46,183 nucleotides of DNA from Bacteroidales bacterium (GTDB lineage Bacteria > Bacteroidota > Bacteroidia > Bacteroidales > UBA932), in assembly GCA_017961175.1 (NCBI GenBank), contig JAGCXV010000009.1, positions 1 to 46,183 of the forward strand, given 5' to 3'. Positions 15,289-23,449 of the stretch are shown in pieces. The notes beneath the pieces are model-generated. The model did not search any database. It worked only from the letters and a program-made list of their open reading frames with translations, and was not told the DNA's origin. A program made the position numbers and the translations under genes. Position 1 is the stretch's first letter; each line of letters begins with the position of its first letter.

Positions 15289-17058
15289 ATGAAAAAGATA
15301 TTTGTTTTGGCTCTGGCAGCTGCCTCGGCGATGCTTTCAGGATGCCATTCCCTAAAAGACGGGGAATACACCCTTGACCTTCTGACAACAAACGACGTGC
15401 ATGGATGCTGGTTCGATTCTTCCTATACGGACGGCACGGTCAAGAATTCCCTGTTTGCCATCAACGGTCTGGTTAACCGCTTCAGAGACAGCCTTGGAGC
15501 GGATAATGTCATACTCCTGGATGCCGGAGACTGCCTTCAGGGAGACAATGCACCATACCTGTTCAATTACGTGGACACCGTATCGCCTCACCTGTTCCCG
15601 AGACTTGTGGACTATATGAAATACGATGCCGTCTGCGTAGGTAACCATGATATAGAGACAAGCCATCCGGTATTTGACAGGGTAAGGGAGCAGATGGAAG
15701 CATTCGGAATCCCGTTCCTGGGTGGAAACGCCATAAAGGACTCTTCGAAAGTATCTGATGGAAACTATCCTTTTGAAGACAGGTACTTCCAGACATACAG
15801 GATATTGCAGAAAGGCGGCCTGAAGGTTGCCGTCCTCGGCTATTCGAATCCTAATATGAGCGCCTGGCTGGACGAAAGCGTCTTCAGCGGAATGCATTTC
15901 GTCTCCCTGATTCCTCTTGTCCAGCAGGATGTGGACAAGATCAGGGAAAAGGAAAAGCCGCAGGTTGTGATTGTTGCCGTCCACTCAGGCACCGGAGAAG
16001 GCAACAGCTCAAACCCTGAAAGCCAGGGGCTGGATCTCCTCTCCACCCTCAGGGGCGTGGACTTCGTGGTCTGTTCCCATGACCACAGGCCATTCATCGC
16101 CGAGCAGGACAGCATCTGCCTTGTCAATTCCGGAAGCCACGCCAAGAACATAGGGCACGGAAAGGTTAGCCTCACCGTCAAAGGCGGAAAGATTATCTCA
16201 AAGACCTTGAGCGCCGAAACCATCCCTGTGGATATCAGCACCACAGACACTGCAATGAGCAATGCCTTCCATCCGGATTATCTGAAGGTCAAACAGTTTA
16301 CGCTGGCACCAGTCGGCACCCTGGACAAAGATATGCTGACAAGGGATGCTTACAGGGGAATGTGCGGCTATGTAAACTTCATCCACACCATTGGCCTTAC
16401 CCAGACAGAAGCCGAGATATCCATCGCCGCTCCATTGACCTACAACAAGACAATCGATGCCGGAGAACTTGTTTTCAACGACCTGTTTTCTCTCTATCCG
16501 TTTGAGAACCAGCTGTTCGTAATCAATATGACCGGAAAGGAGATCAAAGAATACCTGGAGTGCTCCTACGACAACTGGATAATGTCAGACACAACAGGAC
16601 ATCTTCTGAAAATCCAGCTGAGGGAAGATCCGCGCAACAACCAGGAAACCTGGTCGTTCGTAAACCGCTCGTATAACTTTGACTCGGCTGCCGGAATCTA
16701 TTACACCGTAGACATAGACAAGGAAAAGGGAGAGAGAATCAGAATACTCTCTATGGCGGACGGCTCAGCCTTTGACCCGGAAAAGACATACAAGGTTGCA
16801 ATGACCTCCTACAGGGCCTCAGGCGGAGGAAAACTTCTGGACGATGCCGGAATAGAATCCGACAGGATAGACGAGAGGATCGTCCACCGCTATCCGGAAT
16901 ACAGGGAGATGATCTTCAAGTATCTGCAGAAGAACAAGGCAATCGTAACCGACAAGGTTTCAGACCGCAATGTGATCGGAGGATGGGAGTTCATTCCACG
17001 CATGAAGGCGAAGAAACTCCTGGATAATGATATGAATCTGTTATTCCGTGAGGAGTAG
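15289..17058 (+). CDS. 5'-nucleotidase / 2',3'-cyclic phosphodiesterase family lipoprotein
   Basis: Calcineurin-like metallophosphoesterase with a C-terminal 5'-nucleotidase domain, the UshA/CpdB architecture. It would release phosphate from nucleotides outside the inner membrane. A lipoprotein signal ends at Cys19 (MKKIFVLALAAASAMLSGC). The dimetal site is complete: TTNDVHG (Asp36, His38), LDAGD (Asp78, Asp81), GNHD (118-121), AVHSG (His232) and CSHDHRP (His264, His266). The C-terminal domain shows the substrate-binding block YKVAMTSYRASGGGKLL. Length 589 is normal for full-length members. The last 10 bp, including the stop codon, lie inside the tRNA-Val gene on the opposite strand. Confidence 0.95.
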   Translation: MKKIFVLALAAASAMLSGCHSLKDGEYTLDLLTTNDVHGCWFDSSYTDGTVKNSLFAINGLVNRFRDSLGADNVILLDAGDCLQGDNAPYLFNYVDTVSPHLFPRLVDYMKYDAVCVGNHDIETSHPVFDRVREQMEAFGIPFLGGNAIKDSSKVSDGNYPFEDRYFQTYRILQKGGLKVAVLGYSNPNMSAWLDESVFSGMHFVSLIPLVQQDVDKIREKEKPQVVIVAVHSGTGEGNSSNPESQGLDLLSTLRGVDFVVCSHDHRPFIAEQDSICLVNSGSHAKNIGHGKVSLTVKGGKIISKTLSAETIPVDISTTDTAMSNAFHPDYLKVKQFTLAPVGTLDKDMLTRDAYRGMCGYVNFIHTIGLTQTEAEISIAAPLTYNKTIDAGELVFNDLFSLYPFENQLFVINMTGKEIKEYLECSYDNWIMSDTTGHLLKIQLREDPRNNQETWSFVNRSYNFDSAAGIYYTVDIDKEKGERIRILSMADGSAFDPEKTYKVAMTSYRASGGGKLLDDAGIESDRIDERIVHRYPEYREMIFKYLQKNKAIVTDKVSDRNVIGGWEFIPRMKAKKLLDNDMNLLFREE

Positions 17059-17123
17059 CGGACTTGAACCGCTGACCTCCTGCCTGTCAAGCAGGCGCTC
17101 TAAACCAACTGAGCTAACCCCTC
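17049..17123 (-). tRNA. tRNA-Val(GAC)
   Basis: On the minus strand a complete cloverleaf can be folded. The 7-bp acceptor stem GAGGGGT/ACTCCTC has one G-U pair. The D arm is GCTC-AGTTGGTTTA-GAGC, the anticodon arm CCTGC-TTGACAG-GCAGG with anticodon GAC, the variable loop is 5 nt, and the T arm is AGCGG-TTCAAGT-CCGCT, with discriminator A. CCA is not encoded. It begins 6 bp after the lpdA stop, so it may be co-transcribed with secA-lpdA. Its 3' end overlaps the nucleotidase gene by 10 bp. The anticodon arm is nearly palindromic and reads like tRNA-Asp(GTC) on the plus strand, but the D and T arms fix the minus strand. Confidence 0.95.
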
Positions 17124-17129
17124 AATATT

Positions 17130-18575
17130 TTACAATGCTTCTGCAGCGTCGCGGATGGCTTCGCTCATCGTAGGATGAGGGAATACCGTGTTCCTCACCT
17201 GCTCTGCTGTTGCACCCAGGTCGAGAGCCAGAACCATACCTCCGATAATCTCGGTGACATCTGCTCCGATCAGGTGAACTCCAAGAAGTTTGTCTGTATC
17301 GGCATCGCTGATGAGCTTTACGAAACCGTCTGTCTTTCCGGCAGCCGTGGCCTTTCCGGAAGCGGTGAAGAGGAACTTTCCAACCTTGTAGTTGATTCCC
17401 ATATCCTTGGCCTTGCGCTCGGTAATACCGCAGGAAGCAATCTGCGGAGTGGTATAGGTTGCGCCAGGAATGTGGTCATAGTTTATTGGATGGAACTTTA
17501 CATGCTTGCCGTCAGTAGTTGTCTTGCCCTCATCCTCAGCGATGTGCTCGACGCAGGCAACTGCCTCTGCTGAAGCCATGTGGGCAAGTGCCGGAGTAGG
17601 AATGACGTCTCCGATAGCATAAATGTTGGCAACTCCAGTGTGGTAGAAACTGTTGACACAGATCTTGCCACGGTCGGTGGCGATGCCTACGTTTTCAAGG
17701 CCAAGGTCATCAGTGTTTGGAGCAACGCCCACCGCGCAGAGAACTCTCTCTACCTTGATCTTTTCCTCTCCCTTCTTGCTCTCTACGGTAACGGTTACGT
17801 TTTCAGGATCCGTGGAGTCTTTGTCGATATCCACTCCGCAAACCTTTGTGCTTACCATTATCTTCATTCCCTCCTTGCGGAAAGAGCGGCTGAGCTGGGC
17901 GGAAACATCATCATCCTCAAGAGGAACGATCCGATCCAGGAACTCAATCAGATGAACCTCGCAACCCATTGCGTGATAGAAATATGCGAGCTCGCTCCCG
18001 ATTGCTCCGGAACCAATGACGGCCAGAGACTTAGGAAGGGTCTTCGGAACAAGAGCCTGCTTGTAGGAGATTATCTTTTCTCCGTCGAACGGAGCAAAAG
18101 GCAGAGCCTTGGGATGTGCTCCCGTCGCGATGATGATATACTTGCCCTCAAGAGTGCTCTCGCCAGCTTCGGAACTGACGGTTACAGTGTGCTCACCTGC
18201 AATGGTGGCCTTTCCGTTTATCACGTCAATCTTGTTCTTCTTGAAGAGGAACTCCACTCCCTTGCGCATCTTGTCTGCAACTCCCCTTTCTCTTTCTACG
18301 ATCTTTGCCACATCGGCCTTGAGGTCTTTTGTACGCTCAGGATCAGCGATGTTGTCTCCGTCAAAGGAAATACCGTAGGAAGCCAGGTGCTTGAACGCCT
18401 GGAATGTTTCAGCGGACTTCAGAAGAGCCTTGGTTGGAATGCAGCCCCAGTTGAGGCAGATACCGCCGATCTCGGCCTTTTCCACTACAGCTGTGCTGAA
18501 ACCATATTGAGCAGCCCTTACAGCGGCAACATATCCGCCTGGGCCTGAACCTATTACTATTACGTCGTATTGCAT
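17130..18575 (-). CDS. lpdA: Dihydrolipoyl dehydrogenase (E3)
   Basis: A flavoprotein disulfide reductase that reoxidises dihydrolipoyl groups of 2-oxoacid dehydrogenase or glycine cleavage complexes. The 481 residues include the FAD-binding GSGPGGYVAAVRAA (9-22), the redox-active pair in GGICLNWGCIPTK (Cys40 and Cys45), the NAD-binding VIGSGAIGSELA, the second FAD motif NIYAIGDVIPTPALAH and the C-terminal HPTMSEAI with the catalytic His-Glu dyad. It lies 9 bp after secA and 6 bp before tRNA-Val. No E1/E2 or gcv genes are in the window, so its partner complex is unknown. Confidence 0.97.
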   Translation of the reverse strand: MQYDVIVIGSGPGGYVAAVRAAQYGFSTAVVEKAEIGGICLNWGCIPTKALLKSAETFQAFKHLASYGISFDGDNIADPERTKDLKADVAKIVERERGVADKMRKGVEFLFKKNKIDVINGKATIAGEHTVTVSSEAGESTLEGKYIIIATGAHPKALPFAPFDGEKIISYKQALVPKTLPKSLAVIGSGAIGSELAYFYHAMGCEVHLIEFLDRIVPLEDDDVSAQLSRSFRKEGMKIMVSTKVCGVDIDKDSTDPENVTVTVESKKGEEKIKVERVLCAVGVAPNTDDLGLENVGIATDRGKICVNSFYHTGVANIYAIGDVIPTPALAHMASAEAVACVEHIAEDEGKTTTDGKHVKFHPINYDHIPGATYTTPQIASCGITERKAKDMGINYKVGKFLFTASGKATAAGKTDGFVKLISDADTDKLLGVHLIGADVTEIIGGMVLALDLGATAEQVRNTVFPHPTMSEAIRDAAEAL

Positions 18576-18584
18576 ATCGCGAAA

Positions 18585-21500
18585 TTAAACTAATCCTTTG
18601 CCATGGCAGTTCTTGAACTTCTTGCCGCTTCCGCAAGGGCAAGGGTCGTTCCTGCCGACCTTCTTCTCAACGTGTACAGGCTGGTTGCTTCTTTCCTGCC
18701 TTCCGGCCGCAGCAGCTGCCTCTGCGCTTCCGTCATCCCTTCTCATGCTCATGCGGCTCATATCAGTCTTCTTGCGGCGGGCCTCCTGCCTGAGCTGGGC
18801 GTCATTGTCCTCGCGCAGGTTAACCTGAGCCCTTACAAGGAAGGAGATAACGTCTCGGCTGATGTTCTCGACAACGCTGGAGAAGAGGTTGTAACCCTCG
18901 AACTTGTAGATGATCAGAGGGTCCTTCTGCTCGTAGGTGGCGTTCTGAACGCTCTGCTTCAGGTCATCCATATCCCTGAGGTGCTGCTTCCAGTGCTCGT
19001 CGATCTTGATGAGGGTAACGCTTCTGACGAGGGCTTTCTGAATCTCCTTGCCCTTGGTGTCTATAGCCTTCTTCATATTGACGATAAGGTTCAGCACCTT
19101 CTGTCCGTCAGTGATAGGAATCGCTATGTTCTGGTAAGCGGCAGCCTGCGTCTCAAAAACTCTCTCCACAATCGGGAAGGTCTTGGTAACCAGAGTCTCG
19201 CCTCTTCTTTCAATAACGTCTGCGATGGCCTGCTCCAGAAGGTCGCTCATCTGGTTCTTGGTGCAGTCGCGGAAGAATTTCTCGTCGAACTGAGGGTCGA
19301 TGGAAACCTGCTTGATCATCTCAAGCTTGAAGCCTTCATAGTCGTAATCGTCCTTGCGGGTGGCCAGAGCCTCTGCAAAATCGGCGATCATATTCTGGAG
19401 GTCAACGTCCATCCTCTCTCCGTTGAGGGCGTTGTTTCTGCGGGCGTAGATCACGGTCCTCTGGGTGTTCATCACGTCGTCATACTCCAGCAACCTCTTT
19501 CTGATACCGAAGTTGTTCTCCTCCACCTTCTTCTGGGCCCTTTCAACGGATGATGACAGCCACTTGTGCTGCAGTACCTCTCCGTCTTTCATACCCATAC
19601 GGTCAACGAGCTTGGCGATCCTGTCCGCTCCGAAGAGTCTCATAAGGTTATCTTCCAGAGATACATAGAACTCTGAAGATCCCGGGTCTCCCTGTCTTCC
19701 GGCACGTCCGCGGAGCTGGCGGTCCACACGGCGGCTGTCATGCCTCTCGGTACCGATGATTGCAAGACCTCCGGCCTCAACCACACCAGGCCCGAGCTTG
19801 ATGTCGGTTCCTCGTCCTGCCATGTTGGTTGCGATGGTAACCGTTCCGGCCTGTCCGGCATTGGCAACAATCTCGGCCTCCTTTGCATGGAGCTTGGCAT
19901 TCAGCACGTTATGAGGAATCCTTCTTAGCTTCAAAGACTTGCTCAGCATCTCTGAAATCTCCACTGAAGTTGTACCCACCAGAACCGGACGACCCTGGTT
20001 GCGGAGATCCGTTATCCTGTCTATCACAGCGTTGAACTTGTCTTTCCTGGTCTTGTATATGAGGTCATCCTCGTCTTTCCTGATCACCGGCCTGTTGGTA
20101 GGAATCGTAACCACGTCCAGCTTGTAGATGGACCAGAACTCGCCTGCCTCGGTAGAAGCGGTTCCGGTCATACCCGCCAGCTTGTGGTACATCCTGAAGT
20201 AGTTCTGCAGTGTAATGGTTGCAAATGTCTGTGTAGCAGCCTCCACCTTCACGTTCTCCTTTGCCTCCACAGCCTGGTGCAGACCGTCTGACCAGCGCCT
20301 TCCTTCCATTATACGGCCCGTCTGCTCGTCCACGATCTTGATCTTGTTGTCCATGATCACATAGTCCACATCCTTCTCGAAGAGGGTGTATGCCTTAAGC
20401 AGCTGGGTAACGGTGTGAACCCTTTCGGCCTTTATGGCATAGTCTGCAATCAGCTGTTCCTTTTCCGCGAGTTTCTCCTGGTCGGAGATATCCTTCTTCT
20501 CGATTTCGGCAACTTCAACTCCCACATCCGGAAGCACGAAGAACTTCGGATCGCTGACCAGGGAGGCAATGAACTCGTTACCCTTGTCGGTCAGTTCCAC
20601 GGACTTGTCGTGCTCGTCGATGATGAAATACAGAGGGTCGGTGACAATATGCATCTCCTTGTTCTGGTTCTGCATATAGAAGTTGTTGGTCTGCTGGAGG
20701 AGCTGTTTCATTCCCTGTTCGCTGAGGAACTTGATCAGAGGATTGTACTTAGGCAAAGCCTTGTGGGCCCTGAGAAGTGCCATTCCACCGTCTTTCTCGT
20801 TACCCTGGGCTATGAGTCTCTTGGCCTCGTTGAGATATTTTGTAGCTTCCTGTTTCTGAATGCTGTAGATCTTTTCAACATAAGGGCGGTATTCCTCGTA
20901 CTGCTGATCCTCTCCCTTAGGAACCGGACCGGAAATGATAAGAGGAGTACGGGCATCGTCGATGAGCACCGAGTCCACCTCGTCCACGATAGCATAGTGA
21001 TGCTCCCTCTGTACAAGATCCTCCAGGCCGACTGCCATATTGTCTCTCAGGTAGTCGAAACCGAACTCGTTGTTTGTTCCGAATGTAACGTCTGCAAGAT
21101 ATGCCTTTTTCCTGGCCTCGGAGTTTGGCTCGTGCTTGTCAATGCAGTCTACACTCAGGCCATGGAACTGGTACAGAGGCCCCATCCACTCGGAGTCTCT
21201 CTTTGCCAGATAGTCGTTTACCGTCACCATATGTACGCCGAAACCGGCAAGGGCATTCAGGAACACCGGAAGGGTTGCAACCAGGGTCTTACCCTCTCCC
21301 GTTGCCATCTCAGCGATCTTGCCCTGATGAAGTACGATACCTCCAATCAGCTGAACGTCATAATGAACCATATCCCAGGTTATCATATTTCCTCCAGCCA
21401 CCCAGCTGTTGTGCCAGATTGCGGTGTCGTCCTCTATCTCCACATAATCGAACCTTGTGCTGAGGTCCTTGTCAAATTCAGTGGCCTTGACCCTGATGGT

Positions 21501-21884
21501 CTCGTGCTCCTTGAATCTGCGGGCAGTAGACTTCATTATTGCAAACGCGGTAGGAAGCACCTCGTTCAGGACAACCTCCACATCCTCGTTGATTTTCTTC
21601 TTGAGCTTGTCGTCCTCAGCCGCCAGCTTTTCCTTCTCCCTTGCGGTGATCTCCACATCTTCAAGCTTGATCTTGAGAGCCTTGCGACTTTCCATATCTT
21701 CTGAAATCCTGTCATGGATAATCTTGCGGATCTTGTTTGTCTCCTCCCTAAGCTCGTTGTCTGAAAGGGTGTCTACCCTGTCGTATTCTGAAAGAACTTT
21801 GTTCAAAACCGGCTTGATAGCCTTGAGATCTCTCTCCTCCTTGGATCCGAAAAGCTTTTTCAGAATGTTTGATAATGTACTCAT
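18585..21884 (-). CDS. secA: Preprotein translocase ATPase SecA
   Basis: SecA is the motor ATPase that pushes preproteins through SecYEG. At 1099 residues it is longer than the E. coli protein, as is common in Bacteroidota. A charged insertion at about 65-110 ([19 protein letters not shown]) splits the N-terminal region. Walker A is ATGEGKT (194-200), Walker B region DEVDSVLID, the second motor domain has [13 protein letters not shown] and [13 protein letters not shown] with [25 protein letters not shown]. The C-terminus ends in the zinc-binding SEC-C motif [16 protein letters not shown], which contacts SecB or lipids. It is followed by lpdA after 9 bp. No exact promoter box was found in 21885-21999. 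Confidence 0.98.
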   Translation of the reverse strand: MSTLSNILKKLFGSKEERDLKAIKPVLNKVLSEYDRVDTLSDNELREETNKIRKIIHDRISEDMESRKALKIKLEDVEITAREKEKLAAEDDKLKKKINEDVEVVLNEVLPTAFAIMKSTARRFKEHETIRVKATEFDKDLSTRFDYVEIEDDTAIWHNSWVAGGNMITWDMVHYDVQLIGGIVLHQGKIAEMATGEGKTLVATLPVFLNALAGFGVHMVTVNDYLAKRDSEWMGPLYQFHGLSVDCIDKHEPNSEARKKAYLADVTFGTNNEFGFDYLRDNMAVGLEDLVQREHHYAIVDEVDSVLIDDARTPLIISGPVPKGEDQQYEEYRPYVEKIYSIQKQEATKYLNEAKRLIAQGNEKDGGMALLRAHKALPKYNPLIKFLSEQGMKQLLQQTNNFYMQNQNKEMHIVTDPLYFIIDEHDKSVELTDKGNEFIASLVSDPKFFVLPDVGVEVAEIEKKDISDQEKLAEKEQLIADYAIKAERVHTVTQLLKAYTLFEKDVDYVIMDNKIKIVDEQTGRIMEGRRWSDGLHQAVEAKENVKVEAATQTFATITLQNYFRMYHKLAGMTGTASTEAGEFWSIYKLDVVTIPTNRPVIRKDEDDLIYKTRKDKFNAVIDRITDLRNQGRPVLVGTTSVEISEMLSKSLKLRRIPHNVLNAKLHAKEAEIVANAGQAGTVTIATNMAGRGTDIKLGPGVVEAGGLAIIGTERHDSRRVDRQLRGRAGRQGDPGSSEFYVSLEDNLMRLFGADRIAKLVDRMGMKDGEVLQHKWLSSSVERAQKKVEENNFGIRKRLLEYDDVMNTQRTVIYARRNNALNGERMDVDLQNMIADFAEALATRKDDYDYEGFKLEMIKQVSIDPQFDEKFFRDCTKNQMSDLLEQAIADVIERRGETLVTKTFPIVERVFETQAAAYQNIAIPITDGQKVLNLIVNMKKAIDTKGKEIQKALVRSVTLIKIDEHWKQHLRDMDDLKQSVQNATYEQKDPLIIYKFEGYNLFSSVVENISRDVISFLVRAQVNLREDNDAQLRQEARRKKTDMSRMSMRRDDGSAEAAAAAGRQERSNQPVHVEKKVGRNDPCPCGSGKKFKNCHGKGLV

Positions 21885-21984
21885 ATACGGTAATCTGATT
21901 TTTTATTTGCCTTTTCTTTTCATTACGACAATCCTGCCAAATGAAATAACTGACAAATTTGCGGAAAAAAAGCGGAAAAATCAA

Positions 21985-21992
21985 TAAATTTG
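21985..21992 (+). promoter_or_regulatory. Promoter of the beta-propeller lipoprotein gene
   Basis: TAAATTTG (exact TAnnTTTG) is preceded by TTTG at 21958-21961 with a 23-nt spacer, a little longer than the 19-21 usual in Bacteroides. The box ends 7 nt before the ATG at 22000, so the transcript would be leaderless or nearly so. Confidence 0.55.
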
Positions 21993-21999
21993 CTCCGCG

Positions 22000-23136
22000 A
22001 TGAAGACAATAAATCTGATACTTGCACTGGCATTGATTGTGGCGGCGTCATCCTGCAGGAAAGAACTGAAGGTTATCGACCCTACGAACATTGAAGTTAC
22101 TTCCCCGTTTGAAGGAAGCGTTACCGGCTTCTACCTTCTGAACGAGGGCAATATGGGAAGCAACAAGGCTTCTCTGGATTTCTTTGACTATACTTCCGGC
22201 ATCTATATGAAGAATATCTTCCCTATCCGGAATCCAATGGTCGCCAGGGAACTCGGCGATGTGGGCAACGACCTTCAGATTTACGGGAAAAAGCTCTATG
22301 CCGTAATCAACTGCTCCAACTTCGTGGAGGTCATGGACAGCCGCACTGCAATGCACATTACCCAGATATCGATCCCTAACTGCCGTTACATAACCTTTGA
22401 CGAGGGCTATGCCTACGTGTCTTCTTACGCAGGCCCGGTAGAAATGGACCCGAACTCCCGCAAGGGCTATGTAGCCAAGATAGACACGGTAACCCTTCAA
22501 GTTGTAGACGAGTGCATAGTTGGCTACCAGCCGGAAGAGATGGTTGTCCATAACGGAAAGCTCTATGTGGCGAACTCAGGAGGCTACCGCGTTCCTAATT
22601 ATGACAATACCGTTTCCGTGATAGATCTGGCCACTTTCCAGGTCATAAAAACCATAATGGTAGAAATCAACCTGCACCGGATGGAAAAGGACAGGTTCGG
22701 GAACATATATGTTTCCTCCAGGGGAGACGGCTACGACATACATCCACAGACATTTGTCATCAGCTCAGCCACTGATGAAGTGACGGACTGGCTGGAACTC
22801 CTTCCGGTATCCGATATGGCTATGAGCGGAGATTCCCTTCTCGTGGTCTGCTCCGAGTGGAACAACTTTACCAATTCAAACGAAATCAGCTATGCTATCT
22901 ACGATGTGGTCCGCAAGGAGATAGTAAGCAGGAATCTCATTACAGACGGCACGGACGAAGAAATCCAGATCCCTTACGGAATTGCGGTAAATCCTGAAAC
23001 AAAGGAGTTTTTCATCACCGACGCGAAAGACTACATAACTCCGGGCACTCTCTACTGTTTCAGCCGCGACGGCGTGAAAAAGTGGCAGGTAACAACAGGA
23101 GACATTCCGGCACATATAGCCTTCATCACCGACTAA
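22000..23136 (+). CDS. YncE/DUF5074-type beta-propeller lipoprotein, BtuG-like
   Basis: The 378-residue protein has a lipoprotein signal (Cys19 in LIVAASSCRK). Repeated blades follow, each with a motif like GKLYAVINCSNFVEVMD, EGYAYVSSYAGPV, GKLYVANSGGY and GNIYVSSRGDGY, the hallmark of seven-bladed YncE/YVTN propellers. In Bacteroides, surface lipoproteins of this class include BtuG, which binds vitamin B12 with very high affinity beside the BtuB transporter. Other members have unrelated or unknown roles. Here there is no TonB-dependent transporter and no recognisable cobalamin riboswitch nearby, so the B12 link is only a possibility. It stands alone between secA and a shared terminator. Confidence 0.85.
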   Translation: MKTINLILALALIVAASSCRKELKVIDPTNIEVTSPFEGSVTGFYLLNEGNMGSNKASLDFFDYTSGIYMKNIFPIRNPMVARELGDVGNDLQIYGKKLYAVINCSNFVEVMDSRTAMHITQISIPNCRYITFDEGYAYVSSYAGPVEMDPNSRKGYVAKIDTVTLQVVDECIVGYQPEEMVVHNGKLYVANSGGYRVPNYDNTVSVIDLATFQVIKTIMVEINLHRMEKDRFGNIYVSSRGDGYDIHPQTFVISSATDEVTDWLELLPVSDMAMSGDSLLVVCSEWNNFTNSNEISYAIYDVVRKEIVSRNLITDGTDEEIQIPYGIAVNPETKEFFITDAKDYITPGTLYCFSRDGVKKWQVTTGDIPAHIAFITD

Positions 23137-23155
23137 AAAGAGAAAAGTATAAAAA

Positions 23156-23184
23156 GAAAGAGCCCGGAAAAACCGGGCTCTTTC
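23156..23184. terminator. Bidirectional terminator between propeller gene and ferredoxin
   Basis: A 12-bp perfect stem GAAAGAGCCCGG / CCGGGCTCTTTC with an AAAAA loop lies between the two convergent stop codons. The arms end in A/T-rich sequence, so it can work for both genes. Confidence 0.88.
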
Positions 23185-23204
23185 CATTTGGTTATCTTTT
23201 ACGA

Positions 23205-23372
23205 TTAACCCTGAACGATAGCGCCCATAGGGCAAGCGCTAGCGCAAGTTCCGCACTCGGTGCAGAGACCTGGGTCAATGGTGTAGATGTCACCTGCAGA
23301 GATAGCACCCATAGGGCACTCGCCCTGGCAAGTTCCGCATGCAGCGCAATCTGAAGTAATTTTGTAAGCCAT
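23205..23372 (-). CDS. 2[4Fe-4S] ferredoxin
   Basis: A 55-residue bacterial-type ferredoxin with two complete CxxCxxCxxxCP motifs: Cys9, 12, 15, 19 and Cys37, 40, 43, 47. It carries low-potential electrons, typically for pyruvate:ferredoxin oxidoreductase, hydrogenase or Rnf in anaerobes. The start at 23370-23372 gives the family N-terminus MAYKITSDCAACGTC. It has its own promoter (23418-23447) and a terminator (23156-23184), so it is monocistronic. Its presence suggests anaerobic metabolism. Confidence 0.97.
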   Translation of the reverse strand: MAYKITSDCAACGTCQGECPMGAISAGDIYTIDPGLCTECGTCASACPMGAIVQG

Positions 23373-23417
23373 AGTTGTATTAAATTAAGTTGTTAATAGT
23401 TTCTGTTCTTTGGGACG

Positions 23418-23447
23418 CAAAGATACAAATTCCAGACCAAATCCAAA
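23418..23447 (-). promoter_or_regulatory. Promoter of the ferredoxin gene
   Basis: On the minus strand TTTG (23444-23447) is separated by 18 nt from TATCTTTG (23418-23425), an exact TAnnTTTG. This gives a leader of about 40 nt. It lies just downstream of the M16 peptidase stop codon. Confidence 0.68.
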
Positions 23448-23449
23448 AA

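Noticed and set aside
17049-17123. tRNA-Asp(GTC) on the plus strand
   Set aside because: The anticodon arm is nearly palindromic and shows GTC on the plus strand, but the T-loop TTCAAGT and the D-arm only read correctly on the minus strand, giving tRNA-Val(GAC).
20415-21704. Long open frame antisense to secA (429 codons)
   Set aside because: It lies wholly inside secA, shows no domain or motif, and is explained by codon bias of the real gene. The same applies to long antisense frames over thrS, pepD, dnaA, ftsH and pheT.
21885-21999. Cobalamin riboswitch before the BtuG-like gene
   Set aside because: The gap is only about 115 bp, AT-rich, without a B12-box-like sequence, and the predicted transcript begins at the ATG.
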